Source: Phialocephala subalpina
Lineage: Eukaryota > Ascomycota > Leotiomycetes > Helotiales > Mollisiaceae
Length of the DNA: 64,000 nt
NCBI GenBank assembly: GCA_900073065.1
Contig: FJOG01000026.1
Span: 594,939 to 658,938 of the forward strand
Direction: 5' to 3'
A program made the translations under genes and the position numbers. A model generated the notes under the pieces. The model saw only the letters and a program-made list of their open reading frames with translations. It made no database searches and was not told the DNA's origin. Shown here piece after piece: positions 56,283 to 64,000 of this stretch (position 1 is the first letter of the stretch; each line of letters begins with the position of its first letter).

Positions 56283-58152
56283 CAGCTCTGGGAAGCTCCA
56301 GCTGTTAACCCTCTCAATCGCAAAGCTCAATCCATTCCAATTCTCAACCCTCTCAACAAATATGGCAGAACCTTCTTCTTCTCCTGTATGTGAAATCTTT
56401 CCCTTGATTTGAAGAGATCTTCAGAGCCGAACTCTTCGCGAGTACTGCGATCTCGGCTCCTCAGCTCCTCGAATCCAACATTATACTTTAAATCTCATAC
56501 TGATTCGTCTAAAGGGCTCGGTTTCATGGTCGCGTTCCTTTCATGGTACATCCGTTTGTCCAGACATCTCATCTTCCATCCTAACGTGTGACAGGTATGC
56601 GTTCCCGCCGCTGTTGACTCTCGCGATCAAGAAGGATCTCCACATGAGCCAAAACCAATATGCGAACTCCAACATCATGTCTCTTACCGGCACCCTTGTC
56701 ATTCGACTGATTTCGGGTCCTCTTTGCGACAAGTTCGGTCCTCGTTATGTCTTCGTTGGCTGCCTGCTCGCCGGTGCCAGTATGTATAAACCCCGCCCTA
56801 ATTCTACTATTCCGTAAGGAGTCGCGCTCCCGAAGAGCACGGCTCCTCGACTCCTCGACTCTTCAGCCTCCTTTGAAACCACTTACTAACTTCTTGTAGT
56901 CCCAACTGCCCTCGCTGGCACCGTCACAATGCCTACGGGACTCATCGTTCTCCGATTCTTCATCGGTGTTCTCGGTGCCTCATTCGTGCCTTGCCAGGTT
57001 TGGTGCACGGGTTTCTTCGACAAGAATGTTGTTGGTACTGCGAACGCACTGGCCGGTGGATGGGGTAACTCGGGCGGTGGCATCACAGTGAGTCTCGCTG
57101 AATCCACAATCCACAAACCTTTACTAACCAAATATAGTATTTCGTCATGCCCGCCATTTTTGACTCCCTGATGAAGCGCCAACATCTCACTGCACATGTT
57201 GCATGGAGAATGTCCTTCATCGTTCCATTCATCATCATCACTGCCCTCGCTATGGGAATCCTCTTCACAACCGAGGATTGCCCAAGCGGAAAATGGGCCG
57301 ATCGTCACCAACCTCTCGATAACATCGTGCTAGATGCTGCCGTCGACTTTTCCTCTCAGGAGAAGATCCCAACTGAGAAACCGGAGACCAAGGATACCGA
57401 GGCAGCTGAGCACGAGCCTACTGCCATCGACAAGGCTGAGGGAGAAGTCATTGTCGCACCAACCTTGAAAGAAGGTCTCCAGGTTTTCTTCTCTCTCCAG
57501 ACCCTCGCCCTCGCTGCTCCATATGCTTGCTCATTCGGTACGTACTCTCCATCCCCTCTGATTCCCTTCTCCCACCTTCCCCACACACAGACTAATCCAA
57601 ATTCCAGGCGGTGAACTCGCAATCAACTCCATTATCGGAACCTACTACCTAAAGAACTTCCCCAAGCTAGGCCAAACCGGTTCCGGCCGCTGGGCAGCAA
57701 TGTTCGGCTTGTTGAACGTCGTCTTCCGCCCTCTCGGTGGTGTCATCGGTGACCTGCTCTACAAATACACCGGCACCGTCTGGTCCAAGAAGCTCCTCAT
57801 CACCTTCCTCGGCATCTCGATGGGTTGTTTCGAGCTTGCCATCGGTCTCATGAACCCCAATCGCAAATCTCTCATGTTTGGCTTGATTGCTGGTCTTGCG
57901 ATCTTCATGGATGCTAGCAATGGTGCTAATTTCGCGGTTGTTCCTCATGTTCACCCTTTCGCCAATGGAATTTTGAGCGGAATAGTTGGTGCGAGTGGAA
58001 ATCTTGGTGGAATTGTGTTTGCCATTATCTTTAGGTATAATGGGACGCATTATGCGAAGACGATTTGGATTATTGGGGCGATTAGTATTGGGGTTAATGT
58101 TGCTTGCAGTTGGATTAGACCGATTCCTAAGAAGCAGATTGGTGGGCAGTAA
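56283..58152 (+). CDS. nrtA: nitrate/nitrite transporter (NNP family), 5' end unresolved
   Basis: Recognisable from about 56283 ([20 protein letters not shown]). Exons 56283-56395, 56515-56545, 56595-56779, 56900-57087, 57138-57537 and 57608-58152 join in frame through GT-AG introns of 49-120 nt. Motifs: [22 protein letters not shown] (helix 1), [26 protein letters not shown], and the NNP nitrate signature [11 protein letters not shown], with its partner GASGNLGG in helix 11. Proton-coupled uptake of nitrate and nitrite at the plasma membrane, as for Aspergillus NrtA/CrnA. There is no ATG in frame between the conserved N terminus and the upstream TAG near 56240. The start codon must be in a separate upstream exon, or has been lost. 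The reductase genes often clustered with it are not in the window. Confidence 0.85.
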
Positions 58153-58833
58153 ATTGGTTGCACAGTACTCTGTTTCGAGATTGCATGGGGAGAGGAGAAT
58201 AGTTGTGCGAAGGAGATGGAAATGTGGAGGATATACCAAGGGTCCGCATGATGAGAAGAGTTCAAGATTGTCGTTTCTGTATCGTTGTTAGAACCCGCCT
58301 ACTCAAGTAAATGAGAGCATGACTTGTCGTCAATCATTAGTTTTTATTTTAATTCTGTATATTTATATTAATTTCTTACTTCGTTCCTACCTTCTCTTTG
58401 CTTGTTCTCCATCCCAAATGCTGAATATTACTTCTGCTGAATATTGCAAGGTCGTATCTCGGCTAGCTCGCGGTCCAAGCTAGGCTTGTGGGTTAGCTGT
58501 AGATATAGTCAGCAAGATCCTGATCTTGGCTCACCAGTTAGGCACAGCTCTGACTGAGCCAGGCCTGCAATGTGCAACATGCACTAATCTCAGAGTGTCA
58601 ACCGCGTGTATCATGCAGACCATCAGGAGAATGCAAGGCATGGTGGGAAGACTGCTAGACTGGGAGATGCAAGCGGTGATTCAGGGATCAGCAAGCAAAA
58701 CGGGAATCACTTCATACGTGACATGCACATTTTCTTCCTTTCGATTCTTGAAGCGCATCTTGTGTTATCATCTAAAGACGGTCATTCACAGTATTTGAAA
58801 AGCATCGTTCTACCCAAAGCCCGACATCCCATG
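58153..58833. other. 3' region of the nitrate transporter, no gene seen
   Basis: About 680 bp; short frames only. Confidence 0.35.
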
Positions 58834-59094
58834 TCACCTCCAATAAACTTCTTTTTCCCATCTCTTGGCCCCGATCCTCTCCCAAATAGCACCAGTATCC
58901 GTGCTAAAGCCTACCAACGTGTACATCGGCCATCTACACTTCCAGCATAGAATCCCGAGCCGAGTTTGCGAGTCATCTCGAGGTGCCATGCAGGAACTCG
59001 AGAGGCAGTAGGGCTCGTGCCATCGGCAATTTTGGGGGATCTTCGTTATTTTGGTGGGGTCGGGTGGCATGTAGGAAGGGTCCATTGTCGGCAA
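58834..59094 (-). CDS. tiny gene of an unrecognised cysteine-motif family, copy A
   Basis: The ATG at 59094 opens 86 codons beginning MPTMDPSYMPPDPTKITKIP. It contains EPYCL, a later CM and the pair LCWKCRWPMY, so four or five cysteines could bind a metal. A 40-residue core aligns with the damaged copy at 59602-59768: ITKIP-x-N, EPYCL and LCxKCxWPxY are shared. That makes chance unlikely. The C-terminal 30 residues (AIWERIGAKRWEKE) are basic-aromatic. No signal peptide. I do not recognise the family. Confidence 0.5.
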   Translation of the reverse strand: MPTMDPSYMPPDPTKITKIPQNCRWHEPYCLSSSCMAPRDDSQTRLGILCWKCRWPMYTLVGFSTDTGAIWERIGAKRWEKEVYWR

Positions 59095-59601
59095 TGTGAG
59101 TGTGGTATTCTTGTTGCTATTGTGGTATTTGCAAAAGCCGCTTGATATTGGAAGGCTGTGGATGTTTGTTGAGAGTTGGGAAGTGGAGAGGGGCTACGAG
59201 ATTCTTGAGATTATATAGATTGTTGTTCGCGGGGATGATTCAAGATCTTTCCACAAGACGACGTGCCCCGACTCACGTCTTTTCTCTTAGGTCAAATTTT
59301 ATTCACATGCATTCCAATGCTTGCAATCACTTCTTCCAAGGGGTACTACTCTCAGATCCAACGTATTACTGGTATTGAAAGGCATCGTTGCATTTCTTAA
59401 GTATTTCTGACATTAGGCTCTATGTATCTCCGTATCTCGCTTCATCGCTTTTCGAGTGTCCATCAACTCTTCTCCTCGGCACCCATCCACGCTATTATAG
59501 ATGCCATCTTGAATTAATAGGGGCGTCCAGATTTCTATAGTGACCATTCCAACCGGGTGACCCAGCTGCCAATGCCTGCCATCCCATCTTTGTGTTTCAA
59601 C
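59095..59601. other. spacer between the two tiny-gene copies
   Basis: About 500 bp with no additional copy or other gene seen. Confidence 0.35.
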
Positions 59602-59768
59602 TCACTCCGCTCGGTAAGTTGGCCAAAAGCACTTCGCACATAGGTTGGTGTTGCGGTGCAGCCCGTATGTACGGTATCGCTCCTTACAATCCAGGCAATA
59701 GGGCTCACCATCAAAATAGTTCAAGGGGATTTTAGTAATAATTTCCGGTTTGGGGGTACGAGAGACAT
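59602..59768 (-). pseudogene. tiny gene of the same family, copy B, start out of frame
   Basis: On the minus strand a frame ends at 59602 and reads TPKPEIITKIPLNYF, GEPYCLDCKERYRTYGLHR and NLCAKCFWPTYRAE, with two CxxC pairs. The only nearby ATG (59768) is two bases out of register. The sequence just after it is TCTCTC, and removal of one CT would put the ATG in frame and start the protein M-S-R-T-P-K-P. A TATA-like CTATAAAAAAG lies upstream at about 59941-59955. So it looks like a gene damaged by a dinucleotide slip, or an exon with an unseen start. No family name is known to me. Confidence 0.45.
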
Positions 59769-62604
59769 GTTGCTGGAGGTTTTCGGGTCTGAAGTTCCTG
59801 GGAGAGAAATTCTTTGCAGAAAGATTGACTTCTTGTGGATTTTAAGGGTTGAATATGTTCTTCAAGTGGCTGGGAATTCCTGTCTATTGTGTACGAGGTG
59901 GGTTTGAGAGGAGAGAAGGATGTGAAAGGCTTGCCTGAGCTTTTTTATAGAAAGTGTCAGGCTCGATAGTTAAGTAGAAACTTCCCAAGGCTATTGTGAT
60001 GATGCAGCGGTCTATTGTTGCGCATGTTATGCCCTGGTGGAAGCATGTGGAATTCTATTCAAGCCTTGGACATCGCGATCATTCAAAACCCGGAGTTTCA
60101 AACGACGTAAAAATGGTCAGCCTAGCGTTTTGCTTCTTGGAGGACTTTGATAAGCAGCCATACAGCTATCCTTCTACACAAATCTGTTAGCTCTGAGTTT
60201 TTGAGCCCTAGTTCTTCGCCTCGTAGCTTTTGGCTCAAAACTGAAAGGGGAATGTCGTTTCGACGTCGAGTCACGTGCTGGACCAAATGCACCAAAAATA
60301 ATGTTAGTTCCTGCCTATAACATGTTCAGCATAGGCTGTGTCTATTGGAGTACGTCTGAAACTCTCACATATGTTTTTTTTTTGCAAGAAAACGCTTGAT
60401 TATAATTCTTGCGCGCTTCTCTTGATGGCCGACGCGAAATTTTGAAAGGGGGACTTAGCGAGATGCTCCCGCCTAGCATCCTTGGAACTTGCATTAACCA
60501 TCTTACCAAATGAAACGAAACCGTAATGTGCGTCAGAAAATCCAATATAGATGATGTATTCGTCAACATCGAAGAATAGTGAACTTTAGCCGTTGCAATA
60601 TTGACAAGTGTTTGAACCGCAGTTTGGCATCAAATAAAGTTTGCACTAAGCATCACCTCGACCACAACACCACAAATGCGTATTCCGAGACGTTCTCTAG
60701 CTCTCCAGATATTCTCACAACACAACACATATATGACTCACATCTTACCGGGCTAAATTGGTACATAAAAGAATTTCAAGGCCTGTCCGGAACCCGGAAC
60801 CTCGCACTCTCAAACTACAAATTTCGTAACCACAAGAAATCAAGCAAAACAATCACAACTCAAGGGAAGGCACCCAAAATCAACCATTCAAATCGCCAAC
60901 CAATTAATAACGACAACGATATCAAACTTGAGTTCAAATTTGACTGCAAGTCCAGAAATCTCGTCAAAGACGACCAAAAACACCAGAAAGCACACCATAA
61001 CAGCATCAAATGCAACAAAGTGCGCGATGATTCATCTTACTCTAGCCGATTGAGTTAAGACTGACAGCTTTCAGACCCAACACAAACGCTTTCAAAATGT
61101 CTTTCGGTAACATGCTCTGAAAGATTTTTTGCCTCTCTGCTAAGCAACAAAAAGTAGGTCGAGCACCACAAACATCGTAACGACAAAGAAGAAGAAATTG
61201 GTACTCAGATTCGGCATGGGAGGGAGACTCGGATTGGGAATGGGATCCTGTTCCAAGAAGAGGAAGACGATAAAGATGGGTCGAAGATCCACGACACGAC
61301 GAACATCGGCGACGTCACCAACAACCACAACTATCATGAAGAATGACATTCCGACAACCTTGCACCATCACAACAATGTCGGCTCTACACATCGTAAGAC
61401 CAGAACAACCAAAGCAAAATCTAGAAGCAACGACAACATTTCAACACAACGACATCATACTGTCTCGACCAAAGCGTTAGAGCATCGGCATCAAAGGAGT
61501 TGCGTCAAGGTGGAAGAAATATGAAATGGGGCTCGTCAGGGCAGAGACCTATCTTGTCACGTGAAAGAACTGTTATCGCGCACATGAGTTAGAGGTTTGG
61601 AGCAGGATCGGAGCAGGAGAAGGAAACATGGACAAGGAAGCGTAGTAAGTAGTGTCAGCTTTAGGACAGGTGGGAGTATACCCTTTCCCTCGTGGCGATC
61701 CACAAACCATGAGGTTTTGCCGGTGCTCCAGGAGTTAGAAGAGTTTGGTTGGACCGCTGTATCAAACAGGGTCTGACAGATAGAGGAGAATTAAGAAGGA
61801 CATCTGGTAAAGAAACCGGATCTGGTGATTTGACGTTTTCTGCTTGTGCTTCCTATTTCGAGAGAGTTTGTTCCGGCGGTTCCCGTAATTCGGAAGTGAG
61901 CCCCAAAAATTAGCGAGCTCGGGGAACAGTTACGTCGAAAGATGTATAGAGTGTCTAAGTTGTTTTGGAGGGCGAGGTCCTTCGGCGTCAAGCAGTGCAC
62001 AGATAGAGTTCTGCGGTACGGAAAAATAGTGCCTGTTGTTCCAAAATGCAGTCACTGTGCGGATTACCTGATTTGGACTAAGGGCAATCGCTATATGGTT
62101 GCCTGAGGACAAGATACTGGGAGGCGCACTACCCACTGCCGAAGTTGATAGCGGCGCAGTCGCGTCCCAAAATATCGTGACAAATTGAAAAGCACTGTTC
62201 GTCCATTTTTCTTCACAATTCTTCTTCAATCAATCCATCGGGTACACAGTACAGAGATAAATGAAAGACGAGGCACGAATAGTCGTGGATAGCCGCGTCC
62301 CGCGTTCTCATCTTGTCCGAGAGGTGCCGATTTGACACGTCGAAAGGACCCTGAAACCAACAGAAGTCGGCAGCCCAACGGAATTCAAAGCATGTCTTTG
62401 TAGCAGGCTTCATCATTGGCCATCTCGACGATTCTGCAACCGTATCGTGTAGCAGGCTTCATGATTGGCTATCTCGGTTGTTGTTCCATCTTGAACAGAC
62501 GTGCAGCTAAAATCGTGTAGCACAGATCGCTATTCGGTACGCCAGAACTACTCCCTGACCAGATTTATTCACATTCTGATCTATCGAGTGTGGCAACCAG
62601 CCTT
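59769..62604. other. long gene-poor region
   Basis: About 2.8 kb without a supported gene. A 159-codon frame at 60579-61058 (plus) is Asn/Lys/His-rich, starts with a CNIDKC...C...HH pattern and has no in-frame ATG. A minus-strand frame at 61930-62229 reads SILSSGNHIAIALSPNQVIR. Both could be exons or relics. The last 200 bp hold a tandem repeat (62400-62477) upstream of the Zn2Cys6 gene. Confidence 0.35.
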
Positions 62605-64000
62605 ATGGAAACCAATCAAGATATCTCAAATGACCCTCCCCTGAGAAAGGGTGGTTCAAGAGTGCGGCGCTATAAACCTCATTCTAAACGTGGTTGCAAT
62701 ACCTGCAAGCAAGTGGTTCGTTTCCCCACTGCAGCTATGGCTAATGGTATTACGACAGAATCCGGCGAGTCAAGTGTGGGGAGGAGCGACCTTCCTGTCT
62801 GCGTTGCACGAGAACGGGGCGGACATGTGACGGGTACTTCTATGGATCCAATGCCGGATCTCACCCCCCAACATCCGGTGCAAGAAGTATTTCACCACCC
62901 AATAAAAACTCTGCCTTGATGCTCACCCAGGCCCAAAAGCCAACTATGACTACGATTTCGCCTACTCAGCTCTTCGATAACGAGCAAGAGTATCGTTCGT
63001 TCGTCTTCTTCCGAGACTTCTCTTGCTCGCGTCTGTCATACAGCTTCCCTTCCAAATTCTGGGAACAAATCCTCTTCCAGGCTTGCCACAATGAGCCAGC
63101 AGTCCGGCATGCTGCTGTTGCATTAGGCGCCCAGCATGAACGCTTCATGCTTGGAAATAAAGGTTTACTGGACATGCAGCAACCAGCCAACATCTCTGGC
63201 ACATTTCCGCTAGAGCAGTATACCAAAGCACTTCGAATGTTGGCACCCAGGCTGAAAGACACATCTGCGGACGTGGTGTTGATGGCGAGCATTCTCTTCA
63301 GTTATTTTGAGGTATGTAGCTGGCTCATATCCCATGTTCAGAACTTACTATTGTTCAGAGCCTCCGCGGACACCACGCATCGGTTGCATCTCATATTATT
63401 AATTCCGTCAAGATCATTGCTGAACTTAAAGCCACACCGAACTCGAAGTCAAATCCGTCGCTCTCAATGTCACCAATCTCCTACATGCCCCTTCGAGATC
63501 TTTCGCTTCTTTTCGTTCGACTAGATGTCATTGACGCGGAGTTCAGAGCAATGAGTACGTTTCAAAACGGATCCTCGGACCTCGAGGGAACATATACAGC
63601 GATTGAGAAGAAAGACTTCCTGCTTAGATTCGAAACGTTGGAGCAAGCTCGAAGAGCGTTACACAACATTCGCATCGCAGCACCTCGTGCTGCAGCCAAC
63701 TCGTTGGAATCTTTCAACGCATTCCAACCAGAGCTATACGCATCGTCGGCAGAATTTTCAACTGGCGTGAAGCTTCGCCAATATAGCAAAGCACTTGACC
63801 GTTTTGCTCGTATCAACAGCAAGAGGTTGAATAAGGTGGAGCAGGCAGAGATCTATAATCTCAAGATGCAAGCGATGTTGGTGGGCATGAACTTGACAAC
63901 CAGTATAGGAACAGCTTTGCAGGATGATTGTGGGGTATTATGGTTTCGATGGACATTTAAGTGCAAAGAGATTGTGGCCCATGCGGAGTCGGTTGTTCGG
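62605..64000 (+). CDS. Zn2Cys6 fungal transcription factor (3' end beyond window)
   Basis: Exons 62605-62708, 62759-63311 and 63359 to the window edge. The zinc cluster C-x2-C-x6-C-x6-C-x2-C-x6-C spans residues 31-58 (CNTCKIRRVKCGEERPSC...). It is formed only if the 50-nt intron 62709-62758 is spliced with a GC donor (GCAAGT) and CGACAG acceptor; no GT donor gives the correct frame. Intron 2 (63312-63358) is GTATGT...TTCAG. The rest reads FFRDFSCSRLSYSFPSKFWE, HAAVALGAQHE, ALDRFARINSK and related segments, the regulatory region common in fungal C6 factors. The frame is still open at 64000. Targets unknown. Confidence 0.85.

Noticed and set aside
60579..61058. 159-codon plus-strand frame with a CNIDKC-type start
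   Set aside because: No in-frame ATG, unusual Asn/Lys/His composition and no homologous pattern; may be chance in low-complexity sequence.
1..64000. CRISPR arrays, bacterial operons, rRNA genes
   Set aside because: The window is a spliced fungal nuclear region; no regularly spaced repeats or rRNA signatures were seen.

Overview
The window is nuclear DNA of a filamentous ascomycete (Pezizomycotina). Genes carry short GT-AG introns, mostly 43-120 nt, with CTAAC/CTGAC-like branch sites. The gene set is typically fungal: an Ace2/Swi5 zinc-finger factor, an Mps1 kinase, a mitochondrial uS2 protein, a CFEM/Pth11-type receptor, a HET-domain protein, Zn2Cys6 factors, P450s and an NNP nitrate transporter. 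Extremely AT-rich blocks (27.8-30.6, 34.4-34.7 and 52.7-53.0 kb) look like repeats destroyed by RIP-type C-to-T mutation. I cannot fix the class from sequence alone; Leotiomycetes would fit.

Layout. 0-5 kb: the tail of an unknown membrane protein, a secreted protein of unknown family, and mitochondrial uS2 (MRP4-like). 5.4-7.9 kb: three decayed tandem copies of one small CxxC-containing gene. 8.1-19.7 kb: core housekeeping and regulatory genes (CBS-PB1 membrane protein, Ace2/Swi5, Mps1), then a protein with an internal 76-residue ubiquitin-like domain and a truncated tandem copy of it. 20-27.5 kb: a coiled-coil membrane protein split by an apparent 1-nt frameshift, a P450, and a seven-exon CFEM/Pth11-like receptor.

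27.8-39 kb is a fast-evolving compartment. It holds AT-rich blocks, a decayed HET gene interrupted by a 250-bp inverted-repeat element with TA target duplication, an intact HET-domain gene, a DUF1254-type pseudogene and a P450 pseudogene. 39.3-43.4 kb carries a diverged paralogue of the ubiquitin-like protein, a 185-bp near-perfect palindrome and a poorly resolved gene. 44-52.4 kb has a divergent pair (Zn2Cys6 factor and monocarboxylate-type MFS transporter), a truncated sugar transporter and an intact P450. 53-64 kb has a candidate small cysteine-rich secreted protein beside an AT-rich block, a nitrate transporter, a tandem pair of tiny cysteine-motif genes (one damaged), and the start of a Zn2Cys6 factor whose zinc cluster is split by a GC-AG intron.

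The most unusual material is the ubiquitin-like-domain family (three loci in 24 kb, shared intron positions), the decayed tandem CxxC family, the HET gene with its inserted element, the long palindrome, a shared CACGTGAC...ATCAC promoter module between 36 and 42.5 kb, and the tandem tiny-gene family at 58.8-59.8 kb. Exon structures were assembled by hand from splice signals and frame continuity.
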